14,688 nt of DNA from Bacteroidota bacterium (GTDB lineage Bacteria; Bacteroidota; Bacteroidia; Bacteroidales; Lentimicrobiaceae), in NCBI GenBank assembly GCA_023434665.1, contig JAEYSM010000008.1, positions 1-14,688 on the forward strand, read 5' to 3'. Within the stretch, counting starts at the first letter, position 1. Each line of letters starts with the position of its first letter. Shown one piece after another: positions 1-6,533 of this stretch. The translations under genes and the position numbers were made by a program. A model generated the notes under the pieces. That model was not told the DNA's origin, searched no databases, and saw nothing but the letters and a program-made list of their open reading frames with translations.

Positions 1-123
1 CAAAGTGTGAGTGAGAATAAAACAGTTATAGACAGCCGCTTATACCCTGACGGTATATACATGGTTAAATACATCGCAGAAAATGGTAATTCTATTTCAA
101 AAAAAGTAATGATACTTCATTAA
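1..123 (+). CDS. C-terminal end of a T9SS type A cargo protein (partial)
   Basis: Frame 1 is open from the first base to a TAA at 121-123 and gives 40 residues. The visible end contains RLYPDGIYMVKY followed by a short polar stretch and SKKVMILH. This matches the last two strands of the Por secretion-system (T9SS type A) sorting domain, where a G-(I/V)-Y-x-(V/L)-(R/K) strand is followed by a K-(V/I)-x(2)-(L/I) end. The domain directs the protein through the outer membrane and is usually removed on export. The body of the protein lies outside the window, so its function cannot be told. It is followed by a decayed stretch and then two more T9SS cargo genes in the same direction. Confidence 0.8.
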   Translation, partial: QSVSENKTVIDSRLYPDGIYMVKYIAENGNSISKKVMILH

Positions 124-227
124 AGTCCTATACATTGGGCGACTCAAGTGTATCAAATGGTTTCAAATGACCTGACAGTTGATCTGAAAAATTACAGGAA
201 AGAAAGTGTCTTACAAATATTAACAGT

Positions 228-490
228 GCGAAAAAATTGTATTTAATAATTTTTCTCTTCCCGGTTAATTTAATTTGTTTGTGCCAGGTTATCAAAATTG
301 ATGGTAATGTACTTGATAACAATCATAAAGGTTTAATGGCATCTACAATAGACTTTATGATACTGACAGCATATTTGTAACAGCAAGTATCACAGATAGT
401 GATGGTAAATATAGTTGAATCTAATTTAAAGGTTTAAGAATATTTTTAATAGATACTTATGTAATAATTATTACAAAAACAATAAAAGTC
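228..490 (+). pseudogene. Decayed N-terminus of an outer-membrane protein with a CarboxypepD_reg-like domain
   Basis: Reading from 228 gives AKKLYLIIFLFPVNLICLCQ, a hydrophobic signal-peptide-like stretch without an ATG. It is followed by VIKIDGNVLDNNHKGL and STIDF. One base appears lost in the T run at 354-356, and the homology continues in another frame (from 356) as YDTDSIFVTASITDSDGKYS. That frame then meets TGA at 416-418 and TAA at 422-424 before FKGLRIF and TKTIKV. The order resembles the carboxypeptidase-regulatory-like domain (G-x-V-x-D ... V-T-x-x-x-T-D-x-D-G-x-Y/F ... K-T) that opens many Bacteroidota TonB-linked or beta-barrel proteins. No barrel follows. One frameshift, two stops and a missing start support decay rather than a working gene. 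The family call rests on motif resemblance only. Confidence 0.55.
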
Positions 491-610
491 GTATTACCTT
501 TTTCGGATTCATGGATTTACAAAAGGGTGCTTATGATGATACCTGGATCAGGAATCCCCTATTTGCATTCACAGAATCTGTCAATATAAATTGAATTCAG
601 CCAATCTTTT

Positions 611-641
611 TTTGTTCTACACAATTTTATAAGTATATTTA
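611..641 (+). promoter_or_regulatory. Candidate Bacteroidota promoter upstream of the second T9SS cargo gene
   Basis: TTTG at 611-614 and TATATTTA at 634-641 are separated by 19 bp. This matches the Bacteroidota sigma-70-type pattern (TTTG, about 19-21 bp, TAnnTTTG) except for the last base. A transcript from here would begin near 646-648 and carry a leader of about 240 nt that includes the hairpin at 808-891. It is weak evidence in AT-rich DNA. Confidence 0.3.
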
Positions 642-807
642 AAGTCTTAAACAAAGGATAAGTCCAGAAGAAATTAAAGTAATGTTGATTTGTAAATACC
701 GGGCTGTTGAATTACGGCAAACCGGGAAAGGAGGAAAACAAATTGTGGCAGGAAATGCCGCTGTAACATCACACCGGAGAACAGACAATTAAAATTAATT
801 TTAACCG

Positions 808-891
808 GCTTATTACCGGCTATGGGGAGTTGGATGCCTTTGCCCTAAGGAAGCTCATATGCAACCGCTCCCCTGCCAACCGGTAATGAGC
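808..891 (+). other. Long imperfect hairpin / possible structured RNA leader or mobile-element end
   Basis: The outer arms GCTTATTACCGG (808-819) and CCGGTAATGAGC (880-891) pair over 12 positions, with a single U·G wobble in RNA. Inside them GGGGAG (824-829) pairs with CTCCCC (868-873). A small inner hairpin CCTT/AAGG (837-840 with 847-850) closes a 6-nt loop. The nested arrangement is more regular than expected from chance, and the piece is more GC-rich than its surroundings. The right arm contains an ATG (886-888) that would start a signal peptide for the next gene if one base were restored. It could be a leader RNA that hides the start codon, or the end of a decayed mobile element. Confidence 0.45.
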
Positions 892-980
892 GCGAAATTG
901 CTAAAACTATTAGAAATAAGCTACTCTTTTTTGCGTTCTTTATAACAATAATTCTCTCTACATCAATTTCATATGCACAG

Positions 981-3254
981 ATGAAATACTGGACAACTCC
1001 GCCACTAAAGTATAACATGTCAAGTACTACCTTGACTTCTACTGCTTTGCCAGGTCCTGGAGGTTCTTACTCTGTTGCTAACGGGGTTTATGATGATTAT
1101 GGAAACATATTATTCTACATTCGTGATATTGATATTTATGGACCTAACGGACAAACTGTAGGTACGTTACCTTGGCATAATATGAGTGTTTGCGATGAAG
1201 CTTATACAATATTAAACCCCGAGATTAATATTGTACCAATTCCTGGCACTTGTCGTGAATACTATGTAATTTACAGTATGGATAATCCAGTTGGATATTC
1301 CCCCGTTTTATATGTAAAAGTAAACTGCTCAGGAATTTCACCTGTTGTTACTTATAATGGTTTCCTGTATGCTATTTGCGATTGGTACACCGGAGTTGCT
1401 TACAAGCCATTTCATGTTTCAAATCATGGAGGAACGGATAATACAGGTATGGCTGTTTCAAAAGTGATTTCAGGAAGTGGATCAACTGCAAAGCGATATC
1501 TGTTTTCAGTTGGTGATGGCCAAGTCGTTAGAAGTGAAATCACCGGTTCCGGAATCTCAACCGGCGAAACTGTTGTGACAGCTGCTGAACTACAAATTGA
1601 CCATCGAAATTTTCATGCTTATGAAGCTGAGCTGTCCTGGGGTACCAATTATCTCGCATGGTCATCAGATAATGGGATGGTACATGTTATCAGAATTGAT
1701 CCATTAACTGGAGAATATATCCTTGGAAGTCTCCAAAGTTATTCTCTCCTTGGGGCTAAAGGGATCGAATTCACAATGAATACATCAAATCCCAAACTTT
1801 ATGTTTCAGGACGAAATGGTCTTACCCAGATTTTTACTTCGAATCAATCACAATCCTTAGTATCAACCGGTACATTCGATTTGACAAATACGCAACTTGA
1901 GTATGCTAAAAATAACAGGATTTATGGAATCTCTCCCACTTATGATGCGCAAGGTGATTTGATCGCTACAACTCTGGTTGGTATTAACTGGAGTAATAAT
2001 ACCTTTACTTCAGTCAATGCAGGATTTGATTCACGTTTTACAATTCCAGGCCTATATACACAAGGTGTGTTTACTCTTCCGGAACAAATTGACGGCGAAA
2101 ATTATGCTTATTTTAATGGAACCCCCGCAGTACAAATCTCACATTTTACCATCAATGGAAGTGTTCCTATCGGTAATTGTGATGAAGGAGGATACGGAAA
2201 TTATTGCCAGAATAGTGCATTAAGTTTCAATGCAATATATTCATCCGGAACTCCGGCACAATACAAATTCGACATACAGGCTGTTGATTGGGGTTGTAAC
2301 TTTATCACCGGTGCAGGATTAATGAATTATCACGGAGTATGGAATAACGGCACTCCACCGGCAAATTTCGATTTGCGTACATTGACTTCAAATGGAGTAA
2401 ATCTGGGAAACTGTCAGGGTGGACTAGTTAATATTACCTATTCTGTGAAAGATGCCTGTGGTGCAATAAGCACACGTTCAAAAGTTGTAAATATGTATGT
2501 TCCGGTACCCCCTGTTGTGGCTCTTCAAATTTACAATAAGAATAATCCGCAAACTTACCTCGCGCCTTCTCAGAACATAAATTCGCCTATTCTTTGCGGC
2601 AGTGCTTCTATTGGGTACAGAATAAATAACAGTACCGGCACTATTACATATTTAACTGTTTTGATTGAACAGGTTTCTCCTTACAAATTAATCTATAACA
2701 GAACAACCACTGTAAATGGAGTAAATAACCTCACTTATGAAAACCTGAACAATTATTGTATCAATTCAACTATATGGGGACAATATTCCGGGTTCGAATC
2801 TTGTAATACCGGTAGTTATACGGGATGGACCGGTTATTTCGCGTACACCAATGGGTTGTTATCGTATAACAAAACCTTTAAACTAACCGTTACTGTAGGC
2901 AACCAATGTGGATCGAGTACAAACTGGAGTTATCTAAAAGTAAACTCAATAAATAATAAAATGGTTAAGGCCGATAATGAAAATGGCAACAACTTGGCTG
3001 AAAAATTATTGGTTTACCCCAATCCTGCCTCGGATCAGGTAACTGTTCGATTTAACAATCTTAGCGAGGAGAATTACCAGATTGATGTTTTGGATATGAC
3101 TGGCAGGCAGGTTTTAATGCTTCTGCCTTATACAAAAATAGAGCAGGGTATTTTTGAAAAATCTTTTGATATTTCGATACTCAGAAAGGGCATCTATTCT
3201 TACCGGGTAAAATCAACAACAAGTATGAGAACCGGACTAATCTCTAAATTCTAA
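981..3254 (+). CDS. Secreted T9SS type A cargo protein (function unknown), N-terminus displaced
   Basis: The 757-residue product is rich in Gly, Ser, Thr, Asn and Tyr, as expected of an exported beta-rich surface protein. Residues 1 to about 380 have repeated short beta-strand patterns that could form a propeller-like fold. The middle has several cysteines and a stretch NITYSVKDACG typical of Ig/PKD-like modules. The last 85 residues, beginning LLVYPNPASDQVTV and including DMTGRQV and GIYSYRVKS, are a T9SS type A sorting domain. ATG 981 is the first usual start in frame, but it follows directly after an in-frame signal peptide, FFAFFITIILSTSISYAQ, at about 927-980. The open frame reaches back to 849 with no ATG, GTG or TTG. 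The true N-terminus is therefore probably upstream, reached from ATG 886 by a one-base change or from a non-standard start. I do not recognise a specific function. A terminator follows. Confidence 0.8.
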   Translation: MKYWTTPPLKYNMSSTTLTSTALPGPGGSYSVANGVYDDYGNILFYIRDIDIYGPNGQTVGTLPWHNMSVCDEAYTILNPEINIVPIPGTCREYYVIYSMDNPVGYSPVLYVKVNCSGISPVVTYNGFLYAICDWYTGVAYKPFHVSNHGGTDNTGMAVSKVISGSGSTAKRYLFSVGDGQVVRSEITGSGISTGETVVTAAELQIDHRNFHAYEAELSWGTNYLAWSSDNGMVHVIRIDPLTGEYILGSLQSYSLLGAKGIEFTMNTSNPKLYVSGRNGLTQIFTSNQSQSLVSTGTFDLTNTQLEYAKNNRIYGISPTYDAQGDLIATTLVGINWSNNTFTSVNAGFDSRFTIPGLYTQGVFTLPEQIDGENYAYFNGTPAVQISHFTINGSVPIGNCDEGGYGNYCQNSALSFNAIYSSGTPAQYKFDIQAVDWGCNFITGAGLMNYHGVWNNGTPPANFDLRTLTSNGVNLGNCQGGLVNITYSVKDACGAISTRSKVVNMYVPVPPVVALQIYNKNNPQTYLAPSQNINSPILCGSASIGYRINNSTGTITYLTVLIEQVSPYKLIYNRTTTVNGVNNLTYENLNNYCINSTIWGQYSGFESCNTGSYTGWTGYFAYTNGLLSYNKTFKLTVTVGNQCGSSTNWSYLKVNSINNKMVKADNENGNNLAEKLLVYPNPASDQVTVRFNNLSEENYQIDVLDMTGRQVLMLLPYTKIEQGIFEKSFDISILRKGIYSYRVKSTTSMRTGLISKF

Positions 3255-3262
3255 TGCTATCT

Positions 3263-3300
3263 GGCACATCTGGCTCACCTTGAATCAGATGTGTCTTTTT
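3263..3300 (+). terminator. Rho-independent terminator after the type A cargo gene
   Basis: GGCACATCTG (3263-3272) pairs with CAGATGTGTC (3286-3295) over 10 bp with one G·U pair. The loop is 13 nt and five T follow (3296-3300). It sits 8 bp after the stop codon at 3252-3254 and 17 bp before the next start codon, so the next gene may need its own promoter or read-through. Confidence 0.75.
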
Positions 3301-3317
3301 AAACATAAATTGCAGCT

Positions 3318-4922
3318 ATGAAATTACGTCAGTTTTCCACTATCTTACTGCTTTTTTTGAATTTTACCAGCACTACAATTTCTCAAAACCTGGTTTTAAA
3401 CCCGTCATTTGAAGATCATACTCGTTGCCCTATAATAAACTACGATTATGAATACGTAAAAGATTGGATATTTATGCCTGAAACTAAAGTATCATATCTT
3501 CATCTTTGTGCAAATAATGATGAGGCAGGAGTTCCCTATAACTGGTACGGTTTTCAAAATGCCCGATCTGGCGAAGCTTATATGTGCTTTCTTGCAAAAT
3601 TATGGGATTTTGACCCGGACAGGAGGGGATATATCACAGGCATATTTTCAACTAACTTATTAAAGGACTCTATTTATTGTATGCGCTATTTTGTAAATCT
3701 TTGTGACGTTTCAAATGGTGCTATGCAAAATGTGGATGCCTATGTTCATGACACATTATTAGCCTGGAACAATGGTACTTCACACTATCTTAAAAATATT
3801 GATCCCCAGATCAAATCATCTCGTATCTTGTCTGACACTGCAAATTGGGAAGAAATAAGCGACCTGTATAAAGCGAAAGGGGGTGAAAAGTACATCAGCA
3901 TTGGTAATTTTAACAGCGATGCAAATACAACAATGGTTAATTTTGGTGATGGAGCTACAAGAATTGATTACTATATTGATGATGTAAGCGTTACCTTTGT
4001 TGGTGGTAAAGCCCCTGCCCTGGGAAACGATACCATACTTTGTCGAAGTCAAATGCCTTACAGACTTAGTGCACCCGATGGATATGATTCCTACCTGTGG
4101 AGTACCGGACAAACCACCCAAAACATCGATGTTTACAACCAGGGAGAATACACGCTTACCTGTTCTCTTGGTGATTGTGGAAGCCTGAGCGATGAAATTG
4201 TCATAACATTCGATACTCCTCTGCTCAGTCTGATCGACGAGAAGACAATCTGCAGGGGTGATACGGCAAGTATTTCGGCTCCTTCGGGCTTTGCACAATA
4301 TAGCTGGAGCAATGGCGATACAACACAAATATTACGCACAACACAAGGGGGAACCTACTACCTGACTACCACCGACCGCTGCGGCACACAGCTCGATTCG
4401 GTAAAAGTTTTGGTAGATACCATCCCAACAGGCATAATTAAACTTGGCAATGACACAACGCTTTGCCTTAATGGGAAAGACCACCCCATTGTACTTTCAG
4501 CCAATACCGAACTTCCCAATTACATATGGAGCAATGGCGATACCACCAAGCACACAACCGTAAGCACCAGAGGCGTTTATACTTTAAGCAGCCAATTCAG
4601 GTGTGGAGAAGTAAGCGACGAAATTTTTGTGGATATATGCCCTCCCGTGATTGAATTCCCTGATGCATTTACCCCAAACGGTGATGGCCTCAACGACACC
4701 TTTGGTCCGGTGCAAACCAATATGTTCATACAAAGTCTCCTGATATACAACCATTGGGGAGAACTGGTCTTTGAAGGAAGAACACCCAATTATCATTGGG
4801 ATGGCACCTATCTTTCGAGGCCTTCACCTCCCGGAATTTATGCCTATAGAATATTATTTTCGCCCTATGATGCCGGTGGAAAACCTTTTTTACAAAAAGG
4901 GTGTCTGATGCTGATCAGGTAA
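3318..4922 (+). CDS. Secreted protein with three Ig/PKD-like repeats and a T9SS type B (gliding-motility-associated) C-terminus
   Basis: The 534-residue product starts with a clear signal peptide (hydrophobic residues 8-22, cleavage near ISQ-N). Residues 24-226 begin NLVLNPSFEDH, a start common in Bacteroidota secreted proteins with a carbohydrate-binding-like beta-sandwich, and end in YYIDDVSVTF. Three repeats follow at about 235-298, 307-367 and 376-440. Each has a (C)-containing first strand, a central (Y)xWS(N/T)GxTTQ/K motif and a closing C-G-x(3,4)-D strand. Residues 447-534 are the gliding-motility-associated C-terminal (type B) sorting domain: FPDAFTPNGDGLNDTF, then IYNHWGELVFEG, HWDGTY and GIYAYRILF. 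The family is exported by T9SS and kept at the cell surface or shed; the ligand of this one is unknown. ATG 3318 is 17 bp after the terminator of the previous gene and gives a full signal peptide. Confidence 0.88.
   Translation: MKLRQFSTILLLFLNFTSTTISQNLVLNPSFEDHTRCPIINYDYEYVKDWIFMPETKVSYLHLCANNDEAGVPYNWYGFQNARSGEAYMCFLAKLWDFDPDRRGYITGIFSTNLLKDSIYCMRYFVNLCDVSNGAMQNVDAYVHDTLLAWNNGTSHYLKNIDPQIKSSRILSDTANWEEISDLYKAKGGEKYISIGNFNSDANTTMVNFGDGATRIDYYIDDVSVTFVGGKAPALGNDTILCRSQMPYRLSAPDGYDSYLWSTGQTTQNIDVYNQGEYTLTCSLGDCGSLSDEIVITFDTPLLSLIDEKTICRGDTASISAPSGFAQYSWSNGDTTQILRTTQGGTYYLTTTDRCGTQLDSVKVLVDTIPTGIIKLGNDTTLCLNGKDHPIVLSANTELPNYIWSNGDTTKHTTVSTRGVYTLSSQFRCGEVSDEIFVDICPPVIEFPDAFTPNGDGLNDTFGPVQTNMFIQSLLIYNHWGELVFEGRTPNYHWDGTYLSRPSPPGIYAYRILFSPYDAGGKPFLQKGCLMLIR
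4020..4637 (+). repeat. Three tandem in-gene repeats encoding Ig/PKD-like modules
   Basis: Three consecutive modules of about 62-70 codons lie inside the type B cargo gene. Repeats 1 and 3 both open with LGNDT(I/T)LC. The best-kept DNA match is TGGAGCAATGGCGATAC, identical at 4305-4321 and 4527-4543 (222 bp apart), which encodes the WSNGDT motif. Repeat 1 has a diverged version at the same place (WSTGQTTQ). They are protein-domain duplications rather than a DNA repeat element. Confidence 0.8.
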
Positions 4923-5035
4923 AGATTATTGTCCAGGGCGGCAAGCTGCCCCTCCCCAATCAGGTAATCCACGCTTACATTAAAGACCTTCGCCAGTTTT
5001 AGCAGCACTTCAATGGAAGGTGTGTTGGCACGTAG
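4922..5035 (-). pseudogene. Fragment of an XRE-family helix-turn-helix regulator (C-terminal part only)
   Basis: On the minus strand, reading down from 5035, the sequence encodes LRANTPSIEVLLKLAKVF, then NVSVDYLIGE, then GQLAALDNNL. This is the end of the HTH_3 (XRE, Cro/C1-type) domain, where the usual pattern is G-K-R-x-P-S-(I/L)-E-x-L-x-K-(L/I)-A-x-x-(F/L)-N-V-S-(V/L)-D-Y-L-(I/L)-G. The recognition-helix half is missing: a TAA stop lies in frame at 5036-5038, and nothing recognisable precedes it. At the other end the homology stops where the type B cargo gene ends, so the regulator was cut at both sides. The cargo gene's stop codon (4920-4922) marks the junction. The short motif is distinctive enough for a fairly sure family call; the fragment is surely not functional. 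Confidence 0.7.
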
Positions 5036-5122
5036 TTACCAATAATAGTACTTCATAAAAATACTTCACAAGCATCTTCATTCAGAATGGGAATTGATGA
5101 AATTATAAGTTAATTTTATTTC

Positions 5123-5136
5123 TAAAGAGTTCTTTA
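5123..5136. promoter_or_regulatory. Upstream dyad of a probable operator pair at the ugd promoter
   Basis: TAAAGA-GT-TCTTTA is a perfect dyad of 6-bp arms around a 2-bp centre. It covers the expected -33 region of the ugd promoter. A second copy lies 57 bp downstream, around the start codon. The role as a protein-binding site is inferred from symmetry and placement. Confidence 0.45.
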
Positions 5137-5152
5137 GCTCGTTTGTTGTTGA

Positions 5153-5160
5153 TATATTTG
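5153..5160 (+). promoter_or_regulatory. -7 element of the ugd operon promoter
   Basis: TATATTTG is an exact match to the Bacteroidota -7 consensus TAnnTTTG. Transcription would start near 5165-5167, leaving a short leader of about 27 nt before the ugd ATG. No good TTG is seen at the ideal -33 distance; TTTA at 5133-5136 is the nearest, 16 bp upstream of the box. Confidence 0.5.
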
Positions 5161-5179
5161 CTGTTTAATAAATAAATTA

Positions 5180-5193
5180 TAAAGAACTCTATA
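5180..5193. promoter_or_regulatory. Downstream dyad of a probable operator pair, over the ugd start
   Basis: TAAAGA-AC-TCTATA has the same design as the site at 5123-5136, with one mismatch in the second arm, and overlaps the first base of the ugd start codon. Across the two sites AGAGTTCTTTA (5126-5136) and TAAAGAACTCT (5180-5190) are exact inverted repeats of 11 bp, so the pair could also fold as a stem in DNA, with a 43-nt loop. Confidence 0.4.
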
Positions 5194-6533
5194 TGAAAAT
5201 CTCCATAGTTGGCACAGGATACGTGGGACTTGTTACAGGTACATGCTTTTCGGAAGTGGGTATCAATGTAGTTTGCGTTGATATTGATGAAAAGAAAATC
5301 GAAAATCTTAAAAACGGGATATCTCCCATTTATGAGCCTGGGCTGGATGTTATGATTTCACGTAATGTTGAAAAGAGAAGATTGTTGTTTACTGCTGACC
5401 TGCCTTCGGTGGTGAATGACAGCGATGTCATCTTTGTAGCTGTGGGTACCCCTCCCGATGAAGATGGCAGTGCAGACCTGAAATATGTGCTGGATGTGGC
5501 ACGTGCTGTTGGTAAGTATATGGATCGTTATCTGTTGATTGTAACCAAAAGTACTGTTCCCGTGGGTACAGCAAGGAAAGTTCGGCAGGTGATTCAGGAA
5601 GAACTCGATAAAAGAGGTGTTGACCTAACCTTTGACGTTGCTTCTAACCCTGAGTTTCTTAAGGAAGGCGATGCCATTAATGATTTTATGAAACCCGACC
5701 GGATAGTTGTGGGTGTGGAATCTTCAGTCGCAGAAGAAATAATGTCGAAGTTGTACAAACCGTTTACCCTGAATGGTCACCCTGTAATATTTATGGATGT
5801 TCCGTCGGCTGAAATGACCAAATACGCTGCAAACTCCATGCTTGCAACTAAAATCAGTTTCATGAATGATATTGCTAACCTGTGCGAAATCGTGGGTGCT
5901 GATGTTAATATGGTTCGCAAAGGTATTGGAAGCGATACAAGAATTGGTAATAAATTTATCTATCCCGGTATTGGATATGGCGGATCATGTTTCCCCAAGG
6001 ATGTTAAAGCTCTCATAAAAACCGCCGATAAACTGGGTTATGAGATGAAAGTCCTTAAAGCAGTTGAAGATGTAAATGATCATCAGAAATCTATCCTCTT
6101 TAACAAGTTAATGCACTACTATGATGGAAATTTGAAGGGTAAGACAATTGCTATCTGGGGACTTTCTTTCAAGCCTCAAACCGATGATATGAGAGAAGCT
6201 CCTTCAATGGTGATCATTGAAAAATTGCTTCAGGAAGGTTGCTCGGTAAGAGCATACGATCCGGTTGCAATGAATGAAACACGTCGCCGTATTGGTGATA
6301 GTATCATCTATGCAAAAGATCCTTACGAAGCAGTGATAGATGCAGATGCGCTTTTGCTTGTGACAGAATGGACAGAGTTTAGATTCCCTACATGGTCGGT
6401 TGTAAAAAGATTGTTAAAGAAACCTGTCGTCTTTGACGGACGTAATATCTATGATCGTAAAGAACTGGTTAACATGGGTTTCGATTATTTTTGCATTGGT
6501 ATAAATACTCTTAATGAAGTTGCAGTAAAATGA
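5193..6533 (+). CDS. ugd: UDP-glucose 6-dehydrogenase
   Basis: The enzyme oxidises UDP-glucose twice with NAD+ to give UDP-glucuronate, a precursor for capsule, exopolysaccharide and lipopolysaccharide sugars, in the cytoplasm. The 446-residue length is normal for bacterial Ugd. The N-terminal Rossmann domain opens MKISIVGTGYVG (GxGxxG), followed by D30 after the second strand, as expected for NAD+. The middle has TKSTVPVGTA (118-127), NPEFLKEGDA (152-161) and the substrate-binding K210/N214 helix. The catalytic cysteine is C266 in GYGGSCFPKD. The C-terminal UDP-binding domain has GLSFKPQTDDMREAPS. ATG 5193 sits just in front of the nucleotide-binding strand, as in the family. The stop codon overlaps the start of the next gene by 4 nt (ATGA at 6530-6533), which suggests translational coupling. 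Confidence 0.96.
   Translation: MKISIVGTGYVGLVTGTCFSEVGINVVCVDIDEKKIENLKNGISPIYEPGLDVMISRNVEKRRLLFTADLPSVVNDSDVIFVAVGTPPDEDGSADLKYVLDVARAVGKYMDRYLLIVTKSTVPVGTARKVRQVIQEELDKRGVDLTFDVASNPEFLKEGDAINDFMKPDRIVVGVESSVAEEIMSKLYKPFTLNGHPVIFMDVPSAEMTKYAANSMLATKISFMNDIANLCEIVGADVNMVRKGIGSDTRIGNKFIYPGIGYGGSCFPKDVKALIKTADKLGYEMKVLKAVEDVNDHQKSILFNKLMHYYDGNLKGKTIAIWGLSFKPQTDDMREAPSMVIIEKLLQEGCSVRAYDPVAMNETRRRIGDSIIYAKDPYEAVIDADALLLVTEWTEFRFPTWSVVKRLLKKPVVFDGRNIYDRKELVNMGFDYFCIGINTLNEVAVK

Larger units (their letters stand above)
124..980. other. 857-bp stretch without an intact gene, containing decayed coding sequence and a structured element
   Basis: No convincing intact gene is found on either strand here. 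From left to right it holds: about 100 bp with nothing recognisable, a broken outer-membrane protein N-terminus (228-490), an AT-rich stretch with short open frames such as 511-594, a possible promoter (611-641), a richer-GC piece with a 36-codon open frame at 682-792 that I do not recognise, a long imperfect hairpin (808-891), and the out-of-frame signal peptide of the next gene (about 886-980). The mixture of remnants suggests a place where surface-protein genes have been gained, lost or recombined. Confidence 0.6.

Noticed and set aside
128..322. 64-codon minus-strand open frame after the first partial gene
   Set aside because: Low-complexity translation of AT-rich DNA; the + strand shows a better match to a decayed outer-membrane protein in part of the same stretch.
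511..594. 27-codon frame (MDLQKGAYDDTW...) on the + strand
   Set aside because: Looks protein-like but is short, has no recognisable family, and overlaps the other frame of the relic; noted only as part of the decayed stretch.
3816..4339. Long minus-strand open frames opposite the type B cargo gene
   Set aside because: They are out-of-frame shadows of a gene with clear signal peptide, repeats and sorting domain; the antisense peptides show no recognisable domain.
4305..4543. Regularly placed identical 17-mers as a possible CRISPR or DNA repeat array
   Set aside because: Only two exact copies, 222 bp apart, in frame inside a coding sequence and explained by the protein repeat motif.
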